Source of the DNA: a virus
Virus record (IMG/VR): IMGVR_UViG_3300030419_004440
Location: 1-64,000 of that record
Direction: 5' to 3' (one strand)
DNA: 64,000 nt
Position numbers and translations under genes: made by a program
The notes under the pieces: model-generated
What the model was told of the DNA's origin: nothing
The model's input: only the letters and a program-made list of their open reading frames with translations
Databases searched by the model: none
In this document: positions 7,508 to 18,100 of the stretch, one piece after another
Layout of the letters: each line of letters starts with the position of its first letter
Numbering within the stretch: position 1 is the stretch's first letter

Positions 7508-8399
7508 TAATACGCAATTAGTAATAGCAGAAGACGGCTCTACTATAACAGTCGGAGTTAGAAAACCTACAAATAAAGAACTCAAAGAAGCTGATATTTA
7601 TCGTGCAAAAGCTTGGAACAAAGCCTTTAAAGAAGGGGTAATGACCAAAGCTGAGGTTGATCAGGTGATGAGAGATAGAGGTTTGTGGGATGACTCAAAG
7701 GCCACTCAAGAGACAAAATTAACTAATGAAATTTTAGATCTTGAAAAGGAATTATACATAGGCAACGGGAAAAGTAAGCCGAAGCTTTCAGATGGTAGAC
7801 GTTTAGCCCTAGAGATGAAACAAAAGAGGTTTGAATTAAGAGACCTTATAAGTGAGCGGCTTTCAATGGATGAAAACACCGCAGAGTCCCTAGCAGACAA
7901 CGCTAGATTTGATTATTTAGTATATGTTTGTAGTTTTAACACTGAGACAAACGAAAGACTGTTTGATTCATATGAGGACTATAACAATAGGGGCTCTACT
8001 TCAGTAGCAATTGCTGCCGCACAATTATTGGCACATATGGTGTATAATCTTGATAGTGATTTCGAAGAGAATTTACCTGAGAACAAATTCCTTAAAAAGT
8101 TTGAGTTGGTTGATGAAAATAATCAGCTAATAGATCCAAATACGGGAGACTTAATAGATTTTGAGGGGAATAGAATAAATGAGCTTGGCCAATTCATTAA
8201 CGAGGACGGAGAAAGAGTAGATAACGAGGGAAACAGCATTACAGATGAGGGCTTGTACGAAATGGTTGAGTACGAGAACGACCTTCTTGTTAAAGAAAAG
8301 CCTAAACCTAAACCCAGAAAAAGAAGAACTACCAAAAAGACGACCACTAAAAATACAGCAAAAGAAGAGATAGAAGCGACAACAGAAACCACAGATTAA
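7500..8399 (+). CDS. Tail assembly chaperone-position protein B with acidic repeat tail
   Basis: I start at ATG 7500 (299 aa), about nine bases after GGAGG and overlapping the previous stop, rather than at 7485. Residues about 20-65 share the T-x-x-EL, Y, M-T-x-x-E, M-x-x-RGLW pattern with the 348-aa protein upstream. Residues about 200-255 hold a run of short repeats of the form DEx-x-x-ID-x-x-G (LIDPNTGDLIDFEGNRI, FINEDGERVDNEGNSI). The end is a Lys/Pro/Thr tail (KPKPKPRKRRTTKK) followed by Thr/Glu. The acidic repeat followed by a basic tail suggests flexible binding surfaces. It directly precedes the tape measure gene, consistent with a chaperone that coats it. Confidence 0.55.
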   Translation: MSDNTQLVIAEDGSTITVGVRKPTNKELKEADIYRAKAWNKAFKEGVMTKAEVDQVMRDRGLWDDSKATQETKLTNEILDLEKELYIGNGKSKPKLSDGRRLALEMKQKRFELRDLISERLSMDENTAESLADNARFDYLVYVCSFNTETNERLFDSYEDYNNRGSTSVAIAAAQLLAHMVYNLDSDFEENLPENKFLKKFELVDENNQLIDPNTGDLIDFEGNRINELGQFINEDGERVDNEGNSITDEGLYEMVEYENDLLVKEKPKPKPRKRRTTKKTTTKNTAKEEIEATTETTD

Positions 8400-8445
8400 A
8401 CAACGGAAAGATTTGGATAGTGTAGTCAAAATTTAGAGAGAAAAA

Positions 8446-11400
8446 ATGTCAAAATTTGTACTGACTGCACAGCTACAGCTACAAGCACCCACTAACACCA
8501 GACAGGTAGTAAATCAATTACGTCAGAATTTATCTGGAGTAAATATTCCTGTTCAGGCACAGGGTGCGGCTAAAGCTAAGAAGCAAATAAACCAAGTAAC
8601 CGCCGCCACAAAGCAGGCTTCAAAGTCCGCCCAAAATATGGGTAGGACTTTTGGTCTAGCTTTTAAGCGTTTTGCTGCATTTACAGTAGCTAGTAGGGCC
8701 GTAAGTTTATTTACTAATACATTAGCAAATGCTGTTGAAGAAGCAATAGATTTCCAGCAAGAGATGGTTAAAATTGCTCAGGTTACTGGGAAAACCATTA
8801 AGCAATTGAAGGGTCTTGAAAGAACCGTATGGACTCTTTCAACAAGTCTGGGCGTTAGCTCAAAAGAGCTTCTCTCTACTACCAGAATACTTTCTCAGGC
8901 TGGTATAAAGGCGAGAGACTTAGATGTTGCTCTGGCAGCACTGGCGAAGACTACATTAGCCCCGACCTTTGAAGATATCAATAAGACCGCTGAAGGTGCT
9001 ATTGCTATTTTGGCACAGTTTGGCCAAGGCGTTGGAGCGTTAGAAAGCCAGCTTGGTTCTATTAATGCTGTTGCTGGCCAATTTGCTGTTGAGTCTGGCG
9101 ACCTTATCGGTGCTATTCGCCGTACTGGTGGTGTCTTTAAAGAAGCCGGTGGTACCCTAGAAGAGTTTTTAGGTCTCTTTACTTCTATTCGTGCTACAAC
9201 TCGTGAGAGTGCAGAATCTATTTCTACTGGTCTTAGAACCATTCTTACACGTATTCAACGTCCAAAAACAATAGAGTTTTTGAGGCAGTATGGCGTGGAG
9301 CTAACAGACCTAGAGGGCAGATTTGTAGGCCCGATGGAGGCTGTAAAGAGATTAAACGCTGCCATAGGTGGTCTAGAGCAAGGTGATATAACCTTTATCA
9401 GGATTGCTGAAGAAATTGCTGGCTTTAGGCAAATTGGTAAAGTTATACCACTTCTTAAAGAATATGAGTTGGCAGAAAGGGCTAGACAGGCCGCTGTTGA
9501 GGGTGGAAGCTCTCTTGCAGAAGACGCTGCTACTGCACAACAAGCTTTAGCACGCCAAATAATGAAAGTTAAACAGGAGTTTCAAGAACTCATTCAAGGT
9601 ATCGCTAATACCTCAACTTTTCAAGCTCTGGTAAAAACTACTCTTAATTTAGCGTCTGCTTTAATAAAAGTTGCTGATGCTATCAAACCTTTGCTTCCTC
9701 TCATTGCCGGTCTTGCTGCGTTCAAGATAGCTAAGGGTCTTGGAGGTTTTGCAGCCGGTGTTGGGGGTGCTTTAAGAGGTGCTTCTGGTAAAAATCAAGG
9801 GGGCAAAATTCTCGCCTTTGCTAGGGGTGGTATGGTTCCCGGTCAAGGTAACAGAGACACTGTTCCGGCGATGCTTCAGCCGGGAGAGTTTGTAATACGT
9901 AAGAGTAGCGTCAACAAGATGGGTGCTAACACCCTCGCCGCTATGAATGAGAATAGGTTCGGTGCAGGTGGAGTAATACCGCTTCAAGTTATAAACAATG
10001 ACAACTTCGGTGCTTTCTCAATTTTAGACGAGGGGGACATACACGGGACTAGGGGAAAGAAAATATCCTCTGCTAGCAAAGAACATTTACATCCTAAAAT
10101 AGCCAGAATGATGAAAGGGTTGTCGGCGGGGCAATTGAAAGGGAAGCAGGTTGGTTCAGGTGGACCTGAAGGAGAGTTTAGGGCTACAAAAGATACCAAC
10201 GCACCGAAACTCGCGAGGGCACAAGGCGACCACGCCGCCGCAGCAGCGGCTTATAAAACTGGTAGATATACCAGACCTCAGTTGTCTTACGCTTTTGGGG
10301 CAACAACAATGAATGCCGTTTCTGGCATGACAGCCAAACAGGTAAATAGACTAAGCTCTCAATCAAACATGGGCGACAGAATTGCTAATGCTCAAGCCGC
10401 TTTCAACAGTGGTCAATATAGTGTTACCCTAAAAGGACCATTTGGTATTAGACAAATTGGTGGCCCCAAAGAAGAGATAAAAGAGAAGTTTAGTGCCGGT
10501 ATTTCCTCCGCTGCCGAAACAGCACTAAAGTCCGGAGTAGAAGAAATTGCGAATAGTGACCTTGTTAAAAATCTTGACTTCCCCCCTATAGATACAGATG
10601 AACGCAAACTATATAATTTTAGTAATTTCCTAGATGGTGCAAAAGAGACCGTTGAGGGGTACTTGCTTGAGGGGATTACTGGAGCACTTACAAACGCAAG
10701 AGTTGGCGGTGGTGGAACTAGGTTCGATTTCCCCCGGTTTACGAAAGCCGCAAAAGGCAGATTAAAGAAACTCTATGCTAATGATGATGGGTTTATCGAC
10801 AATCTAAGGGCCGCTGACGCAAAAAGACAGATGAGCACTGCTAGATCAGGAGAGGGTGCCCTAGTAAATAAAATTGCAGCCGATAGGCGGGTAAAAATAC
10901 AACTTGCTAACAGGGGCGGTAGTATTGGCGGTTCAGGAGATACTGTCCCGGCCCTCCTGACTCCGGGTGAATTTGTTTTAAACAAGACCGCGTCTAAAAA
11001 GATAGGTTACGGGAACCTTAACCGAATGAACAAATCTGGTGTTGCTGGATTTAATAAAGGTGGAGCCGTAGGAGTTCAGAGGCTTAATACTGGCGGCATG
11101 ATGGGCGGCATGGGAAGTATGGTTGGCTTTACTGCCTTTGCTATGGTTAATTCCCAACTGCAAGAGCTGGGAACTTCCGCAGACGGTACTCGCAACGCTT
11201 TTGGTAGGGTAACAGATGTCCTTACTAAATATACGGTAGCGATCATTGGTGCTACCATGATTTGGTCGAAGCTGACCGGCAAGACTGTGACTTTTAAAGG
11301 GGTTATGGAAGCATTAAAAGACCCCATGGGTAGCTTAAAGAAGGTTACCAACGGGGCTGTCTCCGCACTTGACAACTTTGTTGCTGGCACTAAAGGTGTT

Positions 11401-14400
11401 CATAGCAAAGAACAGTTTGAGGCAGAGTATGAAACCAAAGGCGGCGATCAGGTATTTAAAACAGGTAAAGAAGACAAAGAAGGCAAGCCTATCTTCCGCA
11501 AGAAAGATGATAAAGGAGAATTTATAACCAGCGGGAAGGGATTTAGGGAGGAGCATCTCACCAAGAAGAAGGGTAAATCTTTAGGCTTTAGGCTTAGAGA
11601 TGATAAAGGTTATACTGGAAAGACCGGCATGTCTGGTAAAGCCACTCTTGATACAGACCCGGTAAATCGGGCGTTGCAAGAACTCGGCGGTGGACTTAAA
11701 GGAGCGTCAGAGGCGAGTAGAAGAATAATAAAGGCACTGAAACTAGAGTGGCTTGCGAGAAACAAGTATGTTCAAGGGATGAAGAAACGTATCTTTGGGG
11801 AAGCACAAATTGACCCAACAACCGGAGCGAAATCAACAAAGGGTGGTGCTATCGGTGGCATGTTTGATAGGTTCACAGACAGTCTAACGGAGTTTGGTAG
11901 AGGAACAAGAACAAAAAAAGGCGGCGTTAAACGCGGAAAGGGGATGTCTGGCAGATTAGGTAGAATGACGCAAAAGATACCCGGAATGAAAACCATTGGT
12001 GGGCTTCTTGGTAGGGGTGCAACATCAGCCGCATCTACGATGGGTGCCGCGAGTGCCGCCGCTGGAGGAGGTGCCGCTGGTGCCGCCGCCGGACTTGCTG
12101 CCGTTGCTGGGCCAGCCATTGCTGTTGTGGGTGCTCTTAAACTTCTGAATGACGTTACGATGGCACTAATAAATACAGAAGAGAGAAAGAGGGACGCTAT
12201 AGAAGCTGGAAATATGGCGGAGGCAGGTAGACTTGCATCTTCGCAAAACTTTGACAATTGGCTTACCGGAGGGTTCCAGCAAGGTCTGGTACAGGCGGCG
12301 ACGGCGGTCGGCGGATGGGTTGACTCGTTTAGTGAAGCTCCCGTACAAGACTCAGGGTTGATAGAAGGCACTGACCAAGTTGGAACATTTGAATATGGTA
12401 TTACCAGACTTTCTGAATTCATGTCCGGTGATTTTTCTGGTGCATTGCGTAAGGCTGCACAGGCAGCCGCAGCGATGTCCGCAGCCCAAAAGAAAGTGAC
12501 ACAAAATTCTAGAGATGCAGCAGATGCGTTGGCAGATTTTAAGCTAGGCAATATCTCAGCGAACGAGTTATTCGACGAACAAAGTAAAAACTTTAAGAAC
12601 TTTGGATTCGCTCAAAGAAAGGCGGCGGATGCACTTGCGGCTTCAGGTGATGCTGACTCAAAATCAACTGGGTTCACCGCTGGTGTCAGAAACACTCTCG
12701 CGTGGACAGTAGGGTTCATTCCCGGTGTAAACATAGACACAGCAGGAGAAAAGAACGAAAAAATAGACCAGAATATCAAAGCAGATAAAGAGGCAAGGGA
12801 AAAATTTGAGGCAGAATTTGACAAGATGACCCCAGCTTTTAATTCCCTTAGTAAAAGCATCCACTTAAGCGGTGGTACTCTTGAAGACTTTAAGCAGCAA
12901 CTTGAAGACAATGGAACCGCAGCCTATCTAACTGAAGAGCAAATGAAAACTCTGGAAAAGAGATTTGCACAACAAGCACAAGCAGTTGATAGACAGATTG
13001 CGTATATAAAAGCGTTAAATTTTGGACTTAGAGACGCAGCAGCAGCCGCCGGTGCCATGTCCACAACAATGTCAAACATTGTGAAATCAGGTGAAGCTGG
13101 ATTCAATAACTTTGAAGCCTCCGCCGCAGTGCTTGAGGCGTCTGTTACATCGGCTGGTAAGCATATTGGTGACGCACAATTGGATAACGCCATAACTGAC
13201 TTAGAATCCTCTATGAGAACTTTTGGTGTAAGTGAGGGGAAAATTGGTCAGACTACAGACACCATGCGTGGGCTAAGAGACGCACAGGCAAACACTGATA
13301 AAGCCTTAAAGAAAGCACAGGATGCTTTAATGGCGGGTGGAGACGTTTCACCTCAAGCTATCAAGGATGCTTTAGGAGAAGGGTTATTAGAGGGGGTGGA
13401 AGGGCCAGCAAGAGAAAAGCTATCAGCAGCTATTGACAATTTAGAAATAGATGACGAAATGCGAGCCATGATTAAGGCTGGAGAAATAGACAAGGTTCTT
13501 GAAAAAACCCTTGATCCAGTCACCAAAGCCGCTGCTGAAGAGGCTGTCGCTCTGGTTAAGAAACGCGGTGAATTAGAGAATGTATTAATTTCAGCTACAC
13601 AGAAAAGAATACAGCAAGAAAATGAATATATTCAAGCACAAAAGGCGGCCATCAACACACAGCTAGAAGCTGCTAAACTATTCGAAGATTTTGGTGGGGC
13701 AGCTTTAACCACTCAGGATAAATTGGGTGCCAGAATAGCACAGGCAAATTTATCTTTGGGTGCCGCAGGCGTTGGTGGTCTTGCGGGAGGTGGTGCTGGA
13801 GATATAAGACGGGCACTATCTGAGGTTAGAGCGGCCACCGTCAATCAAAATGACATGGCTAACGCGGCCAGACTCGGAAAAGCACAAGGGAAAGATGTCC
13901 GTGGGGCTTTTGAAGGTGCGGCTGGACTAGACGCAGACAAGCGTGATGAACTAAAAGCTGCCAACAAAGCTATTGTAGAGTTTACACAACAAAGAATAGC
14001 TTTAGTTAAAGAAGAGCTTGCGATTGCAGAAAAGAAAAATGCAGCAGAAAAAGAGGCACTCGATAAACTGCTTGGTGGGGATATTGAAGGATTCTTAGAA
14101 GGGCAATTAGCTGCCGCTGCTGGTTCTGCACTTAGAATGGGCGATGCTGGGGTTGCTAGTGCGTTTGGTGCCGGAGCTTTAGGTGCAGGATTTCAAACAT
14201 TAGAGGGGCAAGGTCTATCTGATCGAGCGATGCAAAACGCGGCAGGTTTAGCACTACAAAATGTAGGAATAACAGATCCAAGAGCGGCACAGGTTATGGC
14301 TGGAACTACAGCGGAAGAAGAACGCCTTAAGGAAGAAGGTAGAGGTCTTGCACAAGTTCTTGGGGATGCAGCACAGCAAGGAGCAGATTTAGAAAGAATG

Positions 14401-15102
14401 GACGTTGAAGCTGGAATGGTTGTGATCAAAGCTGCAAAGATGGAGCTAGAACGTTTCGAGAAAAACCCCGAAGGGTTTCATAGAGGTGGCATGGTCTATG
14501 CTAGTCGTGGCATGTTTGTACCGCGTGGTACCGATACGGTTCCAGCCATGCTAACACCCGGAGAATTCGTTGTAAATCGTTCTGCCGTCAATGCTGGAAA
14601 TAATTTAGCATTACTAACAGCAATGAACGGTGGGGCTGGAGGTGCAGCAGGAATGTCTAGGGGTGGAATGGTTTATATGAAAGACGGTGGGATATTGGGT
14701 AAAGTTGCCAACTTTATGACAACTTATGGCACTCCAGCAGGTTTTAGTAAATTGATGGGAGGTCCAGACATCGGCCAGATGGTCGAGGATGGCATTAACG
14801 CAACAAGCGACAGTATAAAACAAAATGTGCTTGACCCTCTCAAAAACGCTCTCGAAGATCCAACTGGATTAAAAGGAGCATTTACCCAATTTGACCAAAG
14901 CGTGCAAAAGCTCGTGGATTTACAGTTAAATGTAAAAGTAGACCCAACCAACGTAACAGTTAACTTTCAAGGTGGCAGCTTCTTGTCAACAATGAAAGAC
15001 GAAATAAGAAACGAGTTATTGGCGGAGGTCCAACGTAAGATAGGCGATGCTAAGTTTAACGAATCTGGTGAACTTCAGTCAAACCCCGGAAATATGCCGT
15101 AG
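8446..15102 (+). CDS. Tail tape measure protein (2218 aa)
   Basis: Very long helical protein after the tube and chaperone-position genes. Residues about 65-340 match the TP901-type tape measure core: a hydrophobic helix, AIDFQQEMVKIAQVTGK, and SISTGLRTILTRIQRPKTIE. Three copies of a Gly-rich module with DTVPAxLxPGEFVxxKxxxxxxGxxxLxxMN lie near residues 460-505, 822-872 and 2012-2065. An Ala/Gly-rich hydrophobic stretch near 1185-1240 could cross a membrane during DNA entry. Between modules 1 and 2 there is a globular region with GYLLEG, FDFP and a later DAK. Using the usual rule of about 0.15 nm per residue, a tail near 330 nm is inferred. It acts inside the tail tube as length ruler and is probably ejected with the DNA. 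Confidence 0.9.
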   Translation: MSKFVLTAQLQLQAPTNTRQVVNQLRQNLSGVNIPVQAQGAAKAKKQINQVTAATKQASKSAQNMGRTFGLAFKRFAAFTVASRAVSLFTNTLANAVEEAIDFQQEMVKIAQVTGKTIKQLKGLERTVWTLSTSLGVSSKELLSTTRILSQAGIKARDLDVALAALAKTTLAPTFEDINKTAEGAIAILAQFGQGVGALESQLGSINAVAGQFAVESGDLIGAIRRTGGVFKEAGGTLEEFLGLFTSIRATTRESAESISTGLRTILTRIQRPKTIEFLRQYGVELTDLEGRFVGPMEAVKRLNAAIGGLEQGDITFIRIAEEIAGFRQIGKVIPLLKEYELAERARQAAVEGGSSLAEDAATAQQALARQIMKVKQEFQELIQGIANTSTFQALVKTTLNLASALIKVADAIKPLLPLIAGLAAFKIAKGLGGFAAGVGGALRGASGKNQGGKILAFARGGMVPGQGNRDTVPAMLQPGEFVIRKSSVNKMGANTLAAMNENRFGAGGVIPLQVINNDNFGAFSILDEGDIHGTRGKKISSASKEHLHPKIARMMKGLSAGQLKGKQVGSGGPEGEFRATKDTNAPKLARAQGDHAAAAAAYKTGRYTRPQLSYAFGATTMNAVSGMTAKQVNRLSSQSNMGDRIANAQAAFNSGQYSVTLKGPFGIRQIGGPKEEIKEKFSAGISSAAETALKSGVEEIANSDLVKNLDFPPIDTDERKLYNFSNFLDGAKETVEGYLLEGITGALTNARVGGGGTRFDFPRFTKAAKGRLKKLYANDDGFIDNLRAADAKRQMSTARSGEGALVNKIAADRRVKIQLANRGGSIGGSGDTVPALLTPGEFVLNKTASKKIGYGNLNRMNKSGVAGFNKGGAVGVQRLNTGGMMGGMGSMVGFTAFAMVNSQLQELGTSADGTRNAFGRVTDVLTKYTVAIIGATMIWSKLTGKTVTFKGVMEALKDPMGSLKKVTNGAVSALDNFVAGTKGVHSKEQFEAEYETKGGDQVFKTGKEDKEGKPIFRKKDDKGEFITSGKGFREEHLTKKKGKSLGFRLRDDKGYTGKTGMSGKATLDTDPVNRALQELGGGLKGASEASRRIIKALKLEWLARNKYVQGMKKRIFGEAQIDPTTGAKSTKGGAIGGMFDRFTDSLTEFGRGTRTKKGGVKRGKGMSGRLGRMTQKIPGMKTIGGLLGRGATSAASTMGAASAAAGGGAAGAAAGLAAVAGPAIAVVGALKLLNDVTMALINTEERKRDAIEAGNMAEAGRLASSQNFDNWLTGGFQQGLVQAATAVGGWVDSFSEAPVQDSGLIEGTDQVGTFEYGITRLSEFMSGDFSGALRKAAQAAAAMSAAQKKVTQNSRDAADALADFKLGNISANELFDEQSKNFKNFGFAQRKAADALAASGDADSKSTGFTAGVRNTLAWTVGFIPGVNIDTAGEKNEKIDQNIKADKEAREKFEAEFDKMTPAFNSLSKSIHLSGGTLEDFKQQLEDNGTAAYLTEEQMKTLEKRFAQQAQAVDRQIAYIKALNFGLRDAAAAAGAMSTTMSNIVKSGEAGFNNFEASAAVLEASVTSAGKHIGDAQLDNAITDLESSMRTFGVSEGKIGQTTDTMRGLRDAQANTDKALKKAQDALMAGGDVSPQAIKDALGEGLLEGVEGPAREKLSAAIDNLEIDDEMRAMIKAGEIDKVLEKTLDPVTKAAAEEAVALVKKRGELENVLISATQKRIQQENEYIQAQKAAINTQLEAAKLFEDFGGAALTTQDKLGARIAQANLSLGAAGVGGLAGGGAGDIRRALSEVRAATVNQNDMANAARLGKAQGKDVRGAFEGAAGLDADKRDELKAANKAIVEFTQQRIALVKEELAIAEKKNAAEKEALDKLLGGDIEGFLEGQLAAAAGSALRMGDAGVASAFGAGALGAGFQTLEGQGLSDRAMQNAAGLALQNVGITDPRAAQVMAGTTAEEERLKEEGRGLAQVLGDAAQQGADLERMDVEAGMVVIKAAKMELERFEKNPEGFHRGGMVYASRGMFVPRGTDTVPAMLTPGEFVVNRSAVNAGNNLALLTAMNGGAGGAAGMSRGGMVYMKDGGILGKVANFMTTYGTPAGFSKLMGGPDIGQMVEDGINATSDSIKQNVLDPLKNALEDPTGLKGAFTQFDQSVQKLVDLQLNVKVDPTNVTVNFQGGSFLSTMKDEIRNELLAEVQRKIGDAKFNESGELQSNPGNMP

Positions 15103-15112
15103 GTAGGAAAAG

Positions 15113-18100
15113 ATGGAATCGAAACCAAAACACTTAAAATTTTTGGAGTGCCTATGCGTTAAGAAGACAGACGCAAACGTTGCCTCCTCTTCGGCAATAT
15201 CTGCAAAAGCATCGTGTAACCCCGCAAACATCAAAAGCATCGCCGTTGGTCATGGTGATATACACAAAGCGGACATGGTTCGTGTTCGCTGCCAGTCGCT
15301 AACTCTTAGTGGCGAAGCATCTATTTCTGCCAAATTGTCCGCAAAGGGCATAATGATAAATGCTTCTTTAGATGGCGAAGGTGATATACACAAACAAGAT
15401 TTAACCGCAAAATATTCAGCAAAAGAAAATCTCGAAAACATCACCAAACTAAACCCGACCGTATTAGAAAAGATAAAGGGTGACTTTGGAGACTTTGAGT
15501 GCGTTCAAAAGCTATACCCAATAAAAGACGTTGAAACAGACTTAACATTGGGTAAATTTGTTGGCCCATATAAAGAGTCTGGGAATCTCTACACCTTTAT
15601 TGATGACGGCGTTTTCACGGGTGATCATGATAAACAATTTGGCCAGAGTCAAATATTATCTGATGATGCCGGTGGATACATACAGCCGCTAACTTTCAGT
15701 ACAGATGGTGAATTTCAATATAAAGCCAACATCACAAACGTGTTGGTGAGGCCTGACGAAACAAGATTCAGGATGAGGGCGTCGGCACCCATACGCAACT
15801 ATGAAGCGAAAATTGCACCAAGATATACCGTTCACAATATCAAACTAACAGACCCCTCCGGCAACCTAGTTGTACATTATAATGATATAATATTCAAGGG
15901 TGACTCAGACCAAGACAACGAACCGGAGAAAAATTTTGCTACATTTTCTTCATCCCCAAAGACAAACAACGTAACTAAATATTATGGGTGGCAAGACGGA
16001 TACCCATTAATGGACATGGTTACTGGGTATCAAATAAGCTTTGATGTAAAAGTAGAAGCGTTGGATGATGCTTTTGACACCGGATTTGATAAAGGTTTTG
16101 AAGAGAATCACATTTTATTTGAGTCCAGTGCCAGCGGAAGTGATTATCTAGCACTTGATGGCACTCCTATTTCTACTCAAGATCCAACCTTAATAAACCC
16201 CACAAAAAATATTCGTATATCCGCTATTGAGATATGTAATAGTGGAGTCCTTGGCGAGGGGTATGGGCCAAGGCACGAGAATTACCTTAGTCTTTACGCT
16301 GAGGTTCCGGTAAAAGGAAGAAGAATAGAGCGTAAGATTGTTCCCAACTTTATGCCTTTGGCTAGTGTGTCTGGCTTTGATACTGGCGTTTGGCCGACTG
16401 TCAGTAGTATTTGGGAGCCCAACAATGTTCCAAACACTTCAAACCTTAACGAGTGTGGCTCTGAACAAATTATTAAGAATATATCTGATGGGCTTGACAC
16501 TACATATGCTACGCTTGATACAATTGGTCACCATCTAGACTCTGGCAAACTTACTCTTAGGTTTACCCACGGTAGAAATATTACTGAGATAACGCAGGGT
16601 GCGTTTGGTTGTGGTTTTGATCAGTCAACTTGCAATTCTTGGTATTCGCCTAGCGGTGCATTCGACACAGAAAATAAAACCCCTCTACAAGATAAAAACG
16701 GTTTCTTTACAGTAGAATCTGTTACTCTTAAGGTAAGGGCAAAAAAAGCTACTGGAACGAGAGACTTTGTTTTTGATGTAGTTGGCTACAGTGACGACAA
16801 ACTTCTAAATGTCACAAAAGCACCAAGCGGGTTCTTACAAAACCCCTCTGGCGTGCAGGTTAATAATGTTATATTTGCCAGCGAAGGGGTACATCCTTAT
16901 GCGTCTGGATTCCTCCCACATAGTAGCGACTTAGCACTTGGTGGAGACGGTCTCTCAGAAAAAGACTATCACTTTGAAGCTAGCGGTAACCATGGTGGTG
17001 ATCATTACTCATTGACAACATATCCAGTTGTTAGGTCTACAGAGTTTGCAGATTACGAGGTTCCTCTAAAGATATTTGACGATGACGTAAATCTTGGTAA
17101 GTCTAGAGATTATACAATGGGTTCTCTTTTTGAGAACTTATATTTGGATATATATCCACTACCCACAGGTGTCAGCATTGCTGATATACACCTACTTGTC
17201 AGGTTTGCCCCCCAAGACGCATTTAATCTTTCTGTACAGGGTGGTGAGGAAAAAAGAACAATCCCATACGGAAGATCAGAGGGTAAATTGTTCCCAATCG
17301 CCAGAAATTCTTCTGGTGACGCTATGCTAAATGCGGGCTCTGGTTATAACCCACTATCCACAATCAGCAACATACCACATGCTTATGCTACCCCGTCTAG
17401 TATTAAAAGTAATTACTCTAGAAGGTGGCGTGGTATGGAAGGGACTGTCAATGGACCGTTTGACGTTGACATGTTCAGCTTTGGCTTTGAGAACCCTCAC
17501 GTTGACTTCCCATTCAAACTTGGTTACTATGATTTCGCAAGTTTTGATACTGATAGCGGCCCAACACACTTCTTGAATAGAAACAAGGGCTTGAACCTTA
17601 TGGGTTCTGGTGAGCACACTGAATGCGATTTATTCTTAAGGAATGGAAGCTATCAATTTGATATAGTTAAGAATATTGGCTGGAGATTTAGCTCTGGAAC
17701 CATCTTCCAAAATCACCTGCCCGGATACACGACTTCTTATGAGACAACTGACTGGACTTCTTACTCAGACGGTAGTCGCGACTTTACCAACGATGACCTC
17801 TACGGTAAAATTGCCGACGCGTTTGACACAGCGGTCAGGGTATCTGGTAGAGGTGGTGGAACATATCTAGACCTATCTGCTGATGATGGAATAATTAACA
17901 CATCTGGCGGCTTCTCTGTATTCATAAGGTTTACCCCAGATAAAAATGTTAGCGGCAAGATATCTAGCACAGAATATAACCTGTTTAACTCTGGTGTTCT
18001 TTTCTCTAAATGGGAATCCCCTAGTCACTTAGATTTCGCTCTTGGCTATAAAGATGGCTATCTCACAGCTTACGCAAAGGATATGGATGAAAATCTAATC

